From the NCBI GenBank assembly GCA_019454045.1, contig SKCR01035557.1, positions 1 through 64,000 on the forward strand: DNA of 64,000 nucleotides, in the 5' to 3' direction. The first letter of the stretch is position 1. Each line of letters opens with the position of its first letter. This document shows, piece after piece, positions 11,599-23,690 of this stretch. Made by a program: the position numbers and the translations under genes. Source of the DNA: Zanthoxylum bungeanum. Taxonomy: Eukaryota; Streptophyta; Magnoliopsida; Sapindales; Rutaceae. Under the pieces are notes generated by a model. That model was given only the letters and a program-made list of their open reading frames with translations, did no database searches and was not told the DNA's origin.

Positions 11599-14500
11599 AT
11601 GAGTTCGATTGAGGCAATGGATGATGCTGCAGAAGTATACAAACCCACAGAAGAATATGAGGAAGAATTGAGAGACCCTCTTGTTGATATTTCTTTAACT
11701 GACTCCACTGAGCTTTGGCTCATTCAATGGCCTTATAAGCATGTGAGTATCTTGCTTTCTTGTTTTCTTTTTTATCACTGATTTAGCTTCTGTAAAAGAT
11801 GTAGAACACTGAATGGCGAATGCTATTATTATACATTCAATTATTGAGAACTGGGTGGAGTCTTTAATGTATGCAACTCAACTTTAAAAAATTTAGCAAC
11901 AGTCTTTCAGCTAGAATATTTTATTGTATCAGCTTAATCATTAATGGTGGTTGTTTGTGATGTCATCTCATTGGGATCTTAGTTTGCTGGTTGTTTTATT
12001 ATTTATCTTTTCAGATGCCTGATTTTGATGGAAAAGAATTGTCACTTGAGCTCTGTGGCAATGGACGGTTGGGCAGTTTTGAGGATTCATCTGGTATTTG
12101 TGAACTAATAAATAACTTTATATGCATATACACACTCAATTAATAATGTGCATGATAGTGCAACCCTTGCATCTTTTATAAATTCATTTGTGACTATTAT
12201 GTATTGCTGTTGTAGGAAAAGCATATGATGTACTCAGCAATGACTTTCAAGAGCCAGAGGAAATGGTTTTTCTTAGCTCTCCAGCAGAGCCAAAAATTGG
12301 TATGCATTTTAATGATCATTCTTTCTTTCCTTATATTCTTATATATGTTCTCTCTCTTTTTTTTTTTTTTGTTCCTTTCGATCTTTATTCTTACATCTGT
12401 CACGGTGATGGTTTATTGCTGTTCTTTTTAATCTTTATAAATGTTCACACAATTATATAAATTTTTTCACTGTCACATCAGTAAACCAAGCCTAGGTGTA
12501 GATTTACAACCATCTATTTGTCCTCAGATTAAGCCTTTGAGAGAAGTTTTAGTTTTGAAAGTGCTCTATAGTGTCCAGGCAAGTATGTTCACATACTTTT
12601 GTTACCTTGTCATGGCTAATTGGAGGTTTCATTACAATTTTATACATTGTCAATAGAGCATACTTTTATATTATATTATACTACTTGTTAAAATATATTC
12701 AACTAAAGAAAGGCTAAAGATAATATTTGAGAAAGCTCAGATCTCCTGAATCCAATCTAATCTGATACCGCATCAGGTCGGTTTTTCTTCGTCTTTTCAT
12801 TCTTCAGTTTCATCTAAACTAGAACTGACCCTCTTTTCTACTGTTTGTTCTGGCTGGCAAGACTGGATCAAGTTGTATCAGTGTTTAAAAATACGTTTCG
12901 AGGCGGCCGCCTCGGACCGCCTCGCACCGCCTCACGGCGTCGGCGCGTCGAGGCGGCCGCCTTATACGCCAACAACCGAGGCGGCCGCCTTTCACCGATG
13001 AGGCGGCCGCCTCACGCAGACTCGGCGTGAGGCGGTCCGAGGCGGCCGCCTCGCGTTCTTGTGCCATTTTTTTATTTTTTATTTTTTTTTTTACCATTGA
13101 AATGACGACGTTTTGGGGGTGCCAAAACGTCGTCGTTTTGACTTCTTATAAAAAAAAAAAATAAGCGTAAAATCATTTTACAAATTCATTCCATCATAAA
13201 ATCATGTGATTGTGTTTAATAGATATCTGGGTTTTAGATAATTGTGTTTAATAGACACTAATGATAGCTTATTTAGGGATTAGTTATCAATAATTTTTTG
13301 AACATACTATGAATTATGAAGAAGTTGATGTATTTTGGATTAGTTATCAATAGTTTTTTGAACATACTATGAATTATGAAGAAATGATGTATTTTAGATT
13401 ATTTTTCCGATTTACGATCGAGGCGCCCGCCTCACCGCCTCGAGGAGGTCCGCCTCACGCCTCAATGGCCGGCCGCCTCGAGGCGCCGCACCGTATTTTT
13501 AAACATTGAGTTGTATTAGTCAGTGTTCTAAAAAAGGGTCTAGGTGGCCATCTAGTCGGCGTCTAGGCATCAGGTCGGTTATATTTATTATGTCCATATA
13601 TATATTTTCTTTTTTTTTAAAGCTCTGTTATTTTTATTTCTTTTAAAAGAATATTATTTGTAGTTTAAAATCAAACTTGTTATATGTAATTATAAATTTG
13701 GGTGTGAATGAAATTTGAGCATTTTTTTTATGGGTAAGTGGTTAGTTATTTTCTTATTTACCTAATATGTTAGAGGAATGTTCTAAAAAATAGCCTAGGT
13801 TGCTAAAAATAATTTATTATAATTTTTTGAATAAAAAATTAAACCTCCTAACCTGTTCTTCTAGGTACCGCCTAACTCGTCCGTCTAGGTACTGCCTCGA
13901 AGGCCTAGGCGCTCCCCCATCGTACACTTACCGCCTACAGCCTGCCACCTAGCTTTTTTTAGAATCATGGTATTAGGGGTTTTCACGTGATAACTAACAT
14001 ACGTGAACTATTGACCAATATTTTCAGCGACTTTTAACAATTAATTTGTTCAACTTTGTTTAAGAGTGAGTATAAGAGTGAGTAAATTATTTCCTCTGAA
14101 TTCTCTGTGTTAATGGTGTCTATATAACTGTTAATTTGTTCAACCTTGTTTAAGAGTGACTAAATTATTTCCTCTGAATTCTCTGTGTTAATGGTGTCTA
14201 TATAACTACAGTTTGAAATAAGCTAAGATCCTATGGCTGATTCTGGGATGCGCAAGGTCGTCGTCGTCCTACGGTTAAGGGTGGCAACGGGCCGAGCCCG
14301 GGCTTTTAAAAAAATTTGTTAAAGTATAGAAATTATGTATATTTGTTATTTATACATCTTCGTTATTATTTTATATAGATCTTTAAAAGTAGAGAAGATA
14401 TGATAAATTGGGCGAAAAGAGTTGGTCTAGAAAATAATATTGTGATAGTGATTAAAAATTCTGCTAATTTGAAAGGCGGCAAGCTGTCAAAGTGTCATCT

Positions 14501-15719
14501 TATGTGTGAAAGAGGAGGAAAGTACAAACCACCGCAATATCTTGTTGAAGGTCAATCCATAGTAAAAAATAGTGGGACAAAAAAAATATGAATGCCCATT
14601 TGAGCTGCAAGGTATACCAAAACCTTCAAACGGTGTTATGTCGGGATTAAAGGTTACATGTAGTTTCCATAACTGTTAATTTGTTCAACCTTGTTTAAGA
14701 GTGACTAAGTTATTTCCTCTGAATTCTCTGTGTTAATGGTGTCTATATAACTACAGTTTGAAATAAGCTAAGATCCTATGGCTGATTCTGGGTTCCTGTG
14801 AATCCTTGCTGATAGAAAATAGTTGTCTTTGGGAAAGAGAAGGTAGCCAAATTCCCAAATCCTTACAGAGTGCATTAGATTCATTGTCTCATCTCTCTTA
14901 TGGATTCTATGGTTGCAAAGAAGCAACTGTATCTTTAATAAGAATAGAAATTATATGCGTCTTGTGGAGAGAATTCATCATTTAGCTTCATAATGGTTTC
15001 AAGAATTTTCAAGATCTATCTTTCATTTTTTTTTTTTAGATTGATATATTTTTGGATTAATGGAGGTTTTGAGATAGTTTTTTATAGATTTATATATTTT
15101 TGGGTTAATGGAGGGATGGATAGATTTATATTTTTAGTGTATTTTGTGTGTAAAATTGGTTCCCCTCCTTTATTTTTGGGTTTCTTTGCAGAAATCTAGT
15201 CCACCGTAATATATTCTTGTCTGATTTTGTATGTTTGATGCTTAGATATTGCATTTATATTCAGGCAAATTGATATGTTGCGAATGTGTGTATCTGTTTG
15301 TGCTGACATCATAGTTTACTTTGATGTTAGTTGGTAAGATTTCACGGCGGGTGTCCCTCGTTCATTACCCTGAACCTAAAGAACTAGAAGAACTCAACAC
15401 CAACAAATTCAGACAATTGTATTCGACATCCAGTGGAGCTTCAATGTCAAATTCAGCCCATCGTTTTGCGAGTCCTTCACAAAGTAGTTGGCGAAGAAAC
15501 TCACAGTCAACGAGGGAGCATTCATCCTACACTCGTAGTAGTGGATACAAAAGTATTTTGTCTGAAGGTGGGGAGCAATCAAAGCCTCCAAAACGTCGAC
15601 ATGCCCATGAACCCAGTCATTCAACAGACCATTCAGCAGGGCGTCACAGTGAAGTTACCTCTTTAAGGTCCTCAGAGCATCAACAGAAATCAAAGAGAAG
15701 AATAAAATCTGAGGAGTAA
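11599..15719 (+). CDS. Mediator-associated protein 2-like, copy 1
   Basis: Four coding exons: 11599-11742, 12015-12093, 12216-12299 and 15331-15719, with GT-AG junctions and matching phases, giving 231 residues. The N-terminus (KPTEEYEEEL, DSTELWLIQWP) and the GKISRRVSLVHYPEP motif at the start of exon 4 match plant proteins annotated as Mediator-associated protein 2, which have an RPA34-like fold. The C-terminal third is low-complexity Ser/Arg/His/Lys-rich (about residues 125-231) and ends in a basic KSKRRIKSEE tail, consistent with a nuclear protein. The presumed role is accessory to Mediator or RNA polymerase transcription; no enzyme activity is expected. Intron 3 is unusually long (3 kb) because of mobile insertions. 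Copy 2 differs at five residues. The family assignment rests on remembered sequence similarity. Confidence 0.82.
12879..13508. mobile_element. hAT MITE, GC-rich AGGCGGCC type
   Basis: The inverted ends are CAGTGTTTAAAAATACG on the left and CGTATTTTTAAACATTG on the right, flanked by a perfect 8-bp duplication AGTTGTAT (12871-12878 and 13509-13516). This is the hAT signature. The first and last 100-150 bp are very rich in GGCGGCC/CCGCCTC words; the centre is AT-rich. There is no transposase. It lies in intron 3 of the gene at 11599-15719. Confidence 0.85.
13521..13969. mobile_element. hAT MITE, second insertion adjacent to the first
   Basis: The ends CAGTGTTCTAAAAAAG and CTTTTTTTAGAATCATG are inverted copies. 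The flanking 8-mers GTATTAGT (13513-13520) and GTATTAGG (13970-13977) match at seven positions. Subterminal CCTAGGC/GTCTAGG words relate it to the elements at 12879 and 18370. Its left duplication overlaps the right duplication of the neighbouring MITE by four bases. Confidence 0.78.
14248..14670 (+). mobile_element. patch with MULE transposase fragment in intron 3
   Basis: Bases 14320-14673 are nearly identical to 31779-32131, covering the leader and first 90 or so codons of the MULE-type transposase there (MINWAKRVGLENN onward). An extra A breaks the frame after NSGTKK. Bases 14248-14319 are another filler piece with a GGGTGGCAACGGGCC hAT-like word. The insert is flanked by a 122-bp direct duplication (14126-14247 and 14671-14792) present only once in copy 2 of the gene. 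Confidence 0.8.
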
Positions 15720-16465
15720 GGTTGCTTTCCATCTTTTCTTCACATGCAACTTCTCTTCTTGACAGTATGCCAAATGTTTCTTGTACAATCTAATTTATAG
15801 AGCTATTTGTTTCGATCATTCACATAATTGGTAAAAAAACAAGAAAATATGGAAGCTGCTTTATTTTAGGTTATTTGTACTTCATTGCATCTTTTATATC
15901 ATATAATATTTAAACTTTTATCAGAAGTTATTGGTGGTTATGTTCTGTAGCATGCCTTATGAGTGGTTTTTAAAAATATTAAATTTTAATTTTTGATTTT
16001 AAAATAAAATAAAATAAAATAAAAATAAAGGATCGGTCCGGTCTGGTTTCGATGGTTTTGATTCTTCTTTTGAGATTTGGTTTTTGAGACTTGATTGGAT
16101 CAAACTCAAGGTTGATTTTTTGGATTAAACTCAACACCGATTTCTGACCGACCCGACCGATCAGATTTTTAAAACATAGTTTGTACCCATGGACGGGAAG
16201 GAAGAAAAGACAGACGGGGCTGTGGCTGACTGACTGATGCCATCATTGAAGGAAATTGTTGTATGTCAGACCAATTAGAAGTTGTGTCCTCAGATTAAAA
16301 TTGATCATCCCCTCACTCCTCGCTTGGCACCCGGCCACGCCCTCGTCTCCTTGTTTATTTACCACAATACATCTATCAATATGTAAAATGACTCATTCAA
16401 TTATTATATATATTACAAAATTTACATATTTATATATATTAATTTAAAAATAATTATATAAAAGA

Positions 16466-16525
16466 TAGTGCCTCCATTCGAGGCTCATCATCGGGACTTA
16501 CTTGCATTAAATGTAGTGCCTACAG
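16466..16525 (-). mobile_element. end of a Tat-type LTR, remnant
   Basis: About 60 bp match the outer end of element A's LTR (35318-35378), including the shared word CATTCGAGGCTCATCATCGG. It starts exactly where homology between the two segmental copies ends. No complete LTR remains. Confidence 0.6.
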
Positions 16526-16833
16526 CGGGTCCATCTCAAAGCACAGTTGGAGTCCCTTTGTACAACACTGAACATAGAGGTCGACCTATATGCAGAGATG
16601 AGCAAAGCAAACGTCGCATACCTTCTTTTGTATATGCTTATACTTCAGGATTTAGGGTCACTCAACCAACTGTACCGACTCTAGGGAGAGGGGGCCGTGA
16701 GAGGCGATCAACTCATAACCAGTCTCAACTTCCACCGATCTGTGATACCTATATTCAGAAATTACATGTGGCATATCAACGTTATATTTCTCAAATTAAA
16801 TATTATCTTAATCAAATTAAATATGATTCATGA
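16526..16833 (+). other. unrecognised open frame next to the LTR remnant
   Basis: An open frame of about 100 codons (RGRPICRDEQSKRRIPSF, then a Tyr/Ile/Lys-rich end) runs on from the LTR fragment. I do not recognise it. It may be internal retrotransposon sequence or a transposase tail. It has no clear start and is not present in copy 2 of the duplication, so I do not call it a gene. Confidence 0.25.
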
Positions 16834-17292
16834 TGTTAGGATTTGTTTAATAAACGAATCGAAAATGAATTCATCATATTTTAATTTAATTTATTTAGGA
16901 TTCGATATAAATTCGAATCATCAATTCATTTTGCCACTCTAATGACAGCTTTAGCTCATATACAACCAAAAACACACACAAACAATAAATGGCTTAATGG
17001 GCCGATAAAGGCCTCGTTAAGGAATAGAATATTTTTGGGCCGGCGAGTTAGTACGTCATCGTTTTCCTTATTGCCACCAGACCTAGACATGAGCGTACTT
17101 TGCTCTTCGCGATCATAACAATTAGGTTAGCGGCGACTACTCATCATTTCTTTTCCAAGAACTAAAATCGCAGCATTCAAAAATTTTGTCTATACAGAAG
17201 CTATTTATCCAGCTAAAAATTTCCACCTTATTTACTAACTCGCTGAGCAAGACTCACCAGGTTCGTTCATTTTGATAATTGCCTTTTCTAAT

Positions 17293-17312
17293 GGTTAGGG
17301 TTAGGGTTAGGG
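17293..17312 (+). repeat. short TTAGGG triplet (telobox-like)
   Basis: Three tandem TTAGGG units lie in a leader-like region. AACCCTAA-type teloboxes are common in plant 5' leaders, and three units are too few for an interstitial telomere. Confidence 0.5.
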
Positions 17313-18369
17313 CTCAAATTTCATCCTATAATTTTGACCGAATTCATATTTGGATAAGGTATATGTACTTACATATGTGTGCGTGTTTAATTTTATTTCA
17401 TGAGGTTTTTGATTTGTTTCTAATTTTTTCATAAAACTGTTGATTGAGAAATTTTTCTATCATGGTGTTTGTTAGATTAGATTTGAATGTGGAGATCCTT
17501 TCATTTTATTGTATTTCTTAGTTTGTGTGAAAAATAAAATAAAAAATTATCATAATTTTTTTTCCATATGAAGAAAATTCGAGCTGTCTTCTTAAGGAAA
17601 TTAAAGATTGGTGGAAAAAGGAAATTATGCACAAGTAAATTCAATATGTAAAAATTACTGCGAAAAAGTTTCCAGAAATCAGTTGGGGTGGGTGCATATG
17701 TGTTTTGGTGAAAGAGCTGACAAGTAGCTGTTATATTTGTATACACTGATGAGTTTCGTTTAGTTGAAAAAATTGCTTATCTAGATAGTCCTAGTATTGC
17801 CTATCTTTCTTTGCTTCAATGTGCACTGTTTTGTTTGAGAAAGTTCTAGGAATTTTCTATAATTTATGAACTTCAAGGGAAAAAAATCAATGTAACCCGT
17901 CTTTTCCGACAAAAATTGATAATTTAAGATTAATGGTAATGTGATTTTTTGCTTGATTTGAATGTCAAATTGAAGATTGAGTTGGTTGTGTGATTTTTTT
18001 TTTTTTTTGGAAATCCATTTCTTTGTGATTGAAAGAAGTTTTTTGTAGTGAGTGAAGAGATTTTAGTTATATAGGAAATTAAAGTGTCTGTCCCATGAAA
18101 GAAATTTCTATTTATGTAAAGGATTTAAAGACGGGTAGATTTTCTTAATGTGCCTATAAATGTTGCGATAATCTAAGCTACAAAGTCAAATATTGATGCG
18201 ACTTCATGGCTGCATTTGTAATCTGTGTTGCTCTATTCCTTAAAAGATAATTGATAAATGGTTATTTGTTGTTTTTGTTTGTGTTATAGCAAAAAGATAT
18301 GATATGCATGTATCTTATTGGAAGGGTTAATATATTTATATTATTCTGGATAAACTGTTTTCTCTCACC

Positions 18370-19068
18370 CAATGTTCTAAAACGCGTTAGGCGCTAGTCA
18401 GGCGGCAGCCTGACGCGTAGCACCTAGGGCGCCTACACGCCGCCAAGTCGGCGCAGAGGAAAATCCTTGCTAATAGAAATTATTGTGGTACATAACTGGT
18501 TTAGAGATGAACTTCCATTGCATTTTCTTCAGATACAGAATCAGTGTTGTGAATGAGGATTGGTTTTGGTGTTTGGTTATGTGAGGTTCATCGTTTTGGA
18601 GGTTCATGAAAGGAAGAATTTTGGGATTTCAAAAAATTAGGGTTCTCACTAATAACAGCGAGGGTAGGGGATGAAGTTAGAACCCCCAAAACGACGATGT
18701 TCCAACCCTTTTTAAAACTAAACCTACAAAATGACGTCGTTTTGGGGTTATATAAAACCCTCAAAAAATCGTCGTTTTGCCATTTTTTAAAAAATAAAAA
18801 AGAAAGCAAATGACGTCGTTTCGGGGTTATATAAAATCCTCAAAACGACGTTTTGAGTTAGGGTTTCAAAAAAAAATGCAGCGCCGTCGTCATCGTCGTT
18901 GTTTTTGTGATCTTAATCAGCCGATTAGCATCCAAATCGGTGCCTAGGCGTTGATTTCACGCCGATTGGCTAGCCGCGCGACTACCACCGCCAATTAGGT
19001 GGTAATCGGCGTGGCTAGCCTCCGCATAACGAAAACGCGCCGCCTAGGCGGTGCGTTTTAGAACATTG
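18370..19068. mobile_element. hAT MITE of the AGGCG family
   Basis: The ends CAATGTTCTAAAACGCG and GCGTTTTAGAACATTG are inverted copies, flanked by CTCTCACC (18362-18369) and CTCTCATC (19069-19076), seven of eight identical. Subterminal regions are rich in GGCGCC/CGCCTAGGCG; the centre has repeated ACGTCGTTTTGGGG words. There is no coding capacity. Confidence 0.82.
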
Positions 19069-19706
19069 CTCTCATCAAAACCATTGGATTGTGCCTTGTG
19101 TGATAAAATCCGACAGCTAAACTACGGTAATGCTCTGCTTCTGTTATGTCCGTATAAGTTAGTAGTTAGTACTTTTTAAATGACATGAGTGTGACTTTTA
19201 AATTAACTGCTTATCCCTAATGTGGATCTTTCGAATTCTAACGTAAATAATTTCTGAAATGGAATCCTATATGCCTAGTTTTGTTGGTATAATCTGCATT
19301 GGCTTCCTGCCTCTAACTTCAAGGAAATATGGTTTCTTTTCTATTTGCCTACAACATCATCATTGCTTTTTAGGATTGTGATATAGCAAATTTGTGAGAG
19401 ATAGACTTCTTAAACTTATCTTAAATGGTAAGATAGTCATACTCTAATTTATTTTTGTGCCTAACCAGCAACATGTTTTGTTTTCGCAATTGGCATCCAA
19501 AGTCATTGTCTGGAGAGTTAAGAACATGTCACCGACCAATATATGGCCCTTTTATCTTTTAGGATTTATTATTCATTCATTGCTTTGTATTATTGTTGTT
19601 GGATTGACATGTATGCCCGTCATGATTAGGACAACCCGATTAGTTTGCCTCATGCAGTGGAAACAAATGATACTGATTCAAATTTCCCTCTTACAAACCT
19701 CATACG

Positions 19707-22600
19707 CAGACATGGACAACGGTTCGCAGTTCCACAAACCAGTTCGGTTACGATTCCACAAGGATGTGGAACCGTGACCGGAACCGAATTGGACAGTTCC
19801 AGTTCGGTTTCAGTTCAACTTTTAATTAATTTATATTTTAAGAAAAATTAAATTTTAATTATAAAATAAATTGCAAATGAATTTTAAAAAACTAACCATG
19901 AGATGAGACATTACAAGTAAATATAATAAAAAAATTTATTAATTTGAATTTTCCACATCAACTTAAAAACTTAAATTAAAAATAAAATAAAGAGCTTCAA
20001 CTTAAATTTATAAAAAAATTAAGCTGCTTACGTATCCTCTTGGGGTGAGAGGAATCAAAACTCATGTAGTTTCATTACATTTATTAAATAGTTAATTGTT
20101 AACCCCTTATAATTTTACTCATCATCATTATATGTTCCCATTGATCCTTCAGTTCCCGTTCCGACATTTTCGCTTCCGTTACCATTGTTGTCGATCAAGT
20201 CTTCAAAATCATCTTAGACATCATGTTGTTGCTTCTAAGATGTTTGGATGTAAGGAAGATCGTCTCACTTCCAAAATATTGCCTCTTAAGCTGAAGGCTT
20301 GTTCAATCGCAACAGTGGTAACAGGTGCTGCCAACACTTTCTTAGCAATAATCGATAGAACATGATAGATATTTTGATGTCGTTGCCACCAGTCAAGTAC
20401 TTGAAAATTTTTAGCAACAGCTTTCAAAAGGAAACTCGAAATTAGCTGTTAAATAATTATCAAATTCGGAGTTGTTAGTAGTGTTTTCCCTAGGTTTTTT
20501 ATTTCGTTATAGTAACCAAGAATCACCTATGCTAAGTCTTAAAGATGGTACCGATTGGCTACTAGTAGATTGTCATATTGATTGCAAGTTGTATCTAACC
20601 ACATAATCGTAAAATAAATCTATTAAATCAATTTTTAGTCCATCTATTATATTTCTAACAAAAATTTCATGATATAGTCCTAAAAATTCATAGTAAGTTT
20701 GTAAGCCACCAAACAAACCATCTAATTTAAACTTGGGATAAAAACAGTAGCAATAAGATGAAGATAAAGTAATGAAATTTCTTTAAAATAAATCAATCAT
20801 TTTCTCTTCATTAAAGTAATAGATTCAAATAAAACAAGATCATTGTCATTTTCACTACCAGCATGCTCAGCTAAAGTATCAACAATATTTAAACATTCAA
20901 TAAGAAATAAAAATGTTGGATAATGAATACCACTTAAAATATTTGTTGCATCATTAAAACTTTTAAAATTTCCAAATTTTTCATAATCATCCCAATGATT
21001 TGGATAAAGTGTTATATGCTGAACATGTTAGGAAAAAACTACAAAACAAATCTTTGTAAATAAAATAATGATTTAGAAGAAAATAAGTAGAATTCCAATG
21101 ATTTAGAACTTCTCGTGGAAATATTTTTGGTTTAACACCATGTAATTTGCAAAACTTGGTTCATTCTCTCTTGATATGATAATATGACCAAATAAATTAA
21201 GTTCATTTTTAATAGGATCAATGTGAGATTGTAAAGATTGTAAACCATCTTGAACACGTAAATTAAGAATATGACATGTACAATGAACATGAAAAAATCG
21301 ATCCCCCAAATTTGGTTGGCATATTTCTTTTAAATATCTAATTGATGCAGTATTTGCAGATGCATTGTCAAAATCAATTATTAAAATTTTACCCAATAAA
21401 TCATATTCTTCAAAAATTACATTAATTATTCTGTATGTATCATGCGCAGTATGTTGCTTATCAAAAATTCTAAATGGAATTAGTCGTTTTTGCATGCTCC
21501 ATGATACATCAATCAATGACAAATGACACTCATGTATGAGTGTGTGCCCAATGATCACTCCAAATATTAGAATAAATAGAAACACAACCTTTAATATCTT
21601 TAAATAATTCATTTAACATAATTTTTCCATCTCTAAACAATTTTAAGATTTGTCGTTTCATAGAGTTTATAGGCATTTTACATGCATCAGAATTTAAAGC
21701 ATTTCGACAGTAATTGTTAAAAGCATTTTTTCACCAAAACTTAATGGAAGATATGTCATGCAAATAAATTTAGCAAGTTCTTTGTTATTTTTTGCATCAG
21801 AATTTTTAAATAAATCAATTGAACTTGCACCTCTAAGAAGTAGATGAAGCGTATCTCCCAATTTAGGTTTGTATTTGATCAAGTTCGATTTCAACGGCAT
21901 GGTGGCTATCCAAGTGTTTGATCGTATTGCCATAGCTGCCATTAAATTTGTATGATGCACTACAGTAGTTACATATTGCTCTTGAACCATCACTTTCATA
22001 TTCAACTAAATGAAAATAAATTTTTAATATATCAGAAGATCGATACTTAACTTCCCTTCATCGTGTAACACTTTGGCTCTCTTGGGTTGGGACATTAGTG
22101 TATTCAGAAGAGGTTTCCATTTTTATTCTAAATATTGGAGAATTTAAAATTATGAGAAATGAAGAATATTTGAGAGAATTAAGAGAATTGAGAGAATGAT
22201 AGAAAATATTGGTGTGTAGAAAAAATAAAATATAAGGGTATTTATAGATTTTTGGGTTATTTTCGTGATGTCTATACTGTCTCTAAAACTAGTCATTTTA
22301 TTAATGTTATTAAAGGTAGTTTAGGACTATTGAGTTAATTTTGTGATGCCTATATTGCCCCAAAACTAGCCGATTTATTAAGGGTAATTTAGGTTTTTTT
22401 GGTTAATTGTGTGATGCCTAAATTGTTTATAAAACTAGTCGTTTTATTAATGTTATAAAAGGTAATAGGATTTTTTTAAACAAAAAAATAAATAAATTTG
22501 AAGTTGTGAGGCAATCATTTCCAATCGGTTTCGGTTAGAACCGGTAGAATCTGTTGGTTCCTCCGGTTCCAATTTTGGAACCGGCACCTTGGCGAGTCTA
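19707..22600 (-). mobile_element. hAT transposon, decayed autonomous copy
   Basis: The left end starts CAGACATGGACAACGGTTC and the right end finishes GCACCTTGGCGAGTCTA, imperfect inverted ends of hAT type. The flanking 8-mers are CTCATACG (19699-19706) and CTCATAGG (22601-22608), seven of eight identical. Both subterminal regions carry GGAACCGG/CCGGTTCC words. The 2.9-kb length and internal minus-strand transposase remains fit an Ac-like plant element of the RICESLEEPER group. Confidence 0.87.
20221..22005 (-). pseudogene. hAT (RICESLEEPER-like) transposase, broken
   Basis: Minus-strand pieces give, in order, a degraded N-terminal zinc-finger region (21694-22005), the catalytic-core segment with DNASANTASIRYLKE and HVHCTCHILNLRVQDGL (21103-21612), and the C-terminal dimerisation domain with DWWQRHQNIYHVLSIIAKK and AAPVTTVAIEQAFS (20221-20427). 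These are hallmark motifs of plant hAT transposases. Stops, frameshifts and an AT-rich gap between 20427 and 21103 separate them, so no full protein can be made. It sits inside the element at 19707-22600. Confidence 0.88.
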
Positions 22601-22615
22601 CTCATAGGAAAGTGA

Positions 22616-23264
22616 TTTAGTTTGGGGTGGGATGGGGTGAGGTGCATGGTAACTAAAAACAGATTGACGTGGATAGCCAGTTTTTAGACATTTATGGTTT
22701 AGCTTTGTTGCAAGAGCAGCATGTGTTATTTTAAATGTATTATCATGATGTCTATTATTATTACAATGTCGGGGAAAATATGAATGGAATAATTTTTCTA
22801 TGCTTTTGTGGGAACAAATACATAAGTTGTAGCATATTTTACTTTTAAACATCAAAATTTTCCCCCAAACTTAGAAGACAACAATTTTTTCCTAATCTTG
22901 TATAGGGGTCAGACTTCCCAGTGCTAACTTCCGTTCTTTTTGTTCCTGAAAAATATTTGAAAGTCAAAATGCTGTGAAAGTTTATAGGCTCATTTCTCCC
23001 GATTGCCGATTTTCTATGGTGGTAGCTATAGCTTTGCATCTCATTTTCTCATGAAAACACGCCTTTCCAACTTTTGGTCCTCTGAACTTTACTATATTTG
23101 TGGTAAAAATCTAGGCTTTGACACGCACTTCAGTCTTGCTCACCAAAAACCCTAACTGTTGTGTCGCCACTGCCACGTTGTCGATCAAAACCAGCTGGAT
23201 CATACGCCGTCATCCGACAAACAACAGCGTGTCACTTTCACTATCCATGTTTCTCATCTTTTAA
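22616..23264. other. intergenic, no supported gene
   Basis: This is mixed AT-rich sequence. Near 23120-23260 it looks leader-like (ACCCTAACTG, then CA-rich), and it is cut off at about 23265 by a duplicated repeat segment. Nothing further can be assigned. Confidence 0.3.
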
Positions 23265-23690
23265 AAAAAAATGTACTATTACTACAGTATTGTATCAAAT
23301 TTTTTTTTTTTAAAAAAAAACCCTATTTTAGCACAATCGTTGGAGGGTAATTTTGCTCTATTTTATTACTTTTCGTCGATTTGAAGCCTCGTTAGAAATA
23401 CTCACTTCCATTTTTTATTATTTGAAGTGGGTGGTAATGAGAGTGACTTGGTGGTGTATGGTTTAGGATATCACCTTGAGTTCCTGGCTTCGAATCCAGA
23501 TGGTGCGTTTCTTATAAGAGTTTGAGACAATCGAAGTTTTACCTGCTCCGCTAAAGTAATAATGGGTGATTTGACGGTGAAGTTTCTAATGATTTCAAAA
23601 GAAAAAAATAATGAGATTAATTAAAATATGGTAAGGTAAGTTAATAAAAGGTAAATTAATTTACCTGGTTCTGTTTGAAAATATGATATG
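23265..23690 (+). repeat. second copy of the 10311-10745 segment
   Basis: This repeats the core of the inverted repeat at 10107-11018, with small deletions, beginning within the end of the left arm (ACTATTACTACAGTATTG). It carries the same SINE in the same place. Confidence 0.8.
23443..23608 (+). mobile_element. SINE, second copy, 5' end trimmed
   Basis: It matches the SINE at 10496-10684, with a box-B-like CTTCGAATCC and A-rich tail. The 3' target duplication TAATGAGATTAATT is intact, but the 5' duplication and SINE head are partly deleted (TAATGAGA joined to GTGACTTGG). Confidence 0.68.

Larger units (their letters stand above)
11188..16459 (+). repeat. segmental duplication, copy 1
   Basis: This block matches 26968-30342 almost base for base outside insertions. 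Shared parts are 11188-12602 and about 14058-16459. The main extra material here is 12603-14058 (two hAT MITEs and flanks) and 14248-14670 (a Mutator fragment). Copy 2 has about 130 bp (29015-29150) missing here. Homology stops abruptly at 16459, next to an LTR fragment. Confidence 0.88.
17050..22615 (+). pseudogene. possible small gene with last exon split by hAT
   Basis: I do not recognise the protein. An exon-like stretch follows a T-rich tract and an acceptor (ATGATTAG|GACAACC) at 19630; it encodes DNPISLPHAVETNDTDSN FPLTNLI in the frame described here in two parts, and is interrupted by a hAT element at 19707. Past the element the same frame gives GK and a stop at 22613-22615. Another exon-like piece, CALCDKIRQLNYG with a GTAATG donor, lies near 19094-19128, just after a MITE. 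A leader-like region with a GGTTAGGG triplet lies at 17100-17312. Exon joins in between are not solved, so the gene model is only a hypothesis. Confidence 0.3.

Noticed and set aside
12845..13097. Overlapping Arg/Ala-rich open frames on both strands
   Set aside because: They lie wholly in the GC-rich ends of a hAT MITE and are open only because of CGG/GCC repeats.
17293..17312. Interstitial telomere
   Set aside because: Only three TTAGGG units and not the usual plant TTTAGGG repeat; a telobox-like leader word is simpler.
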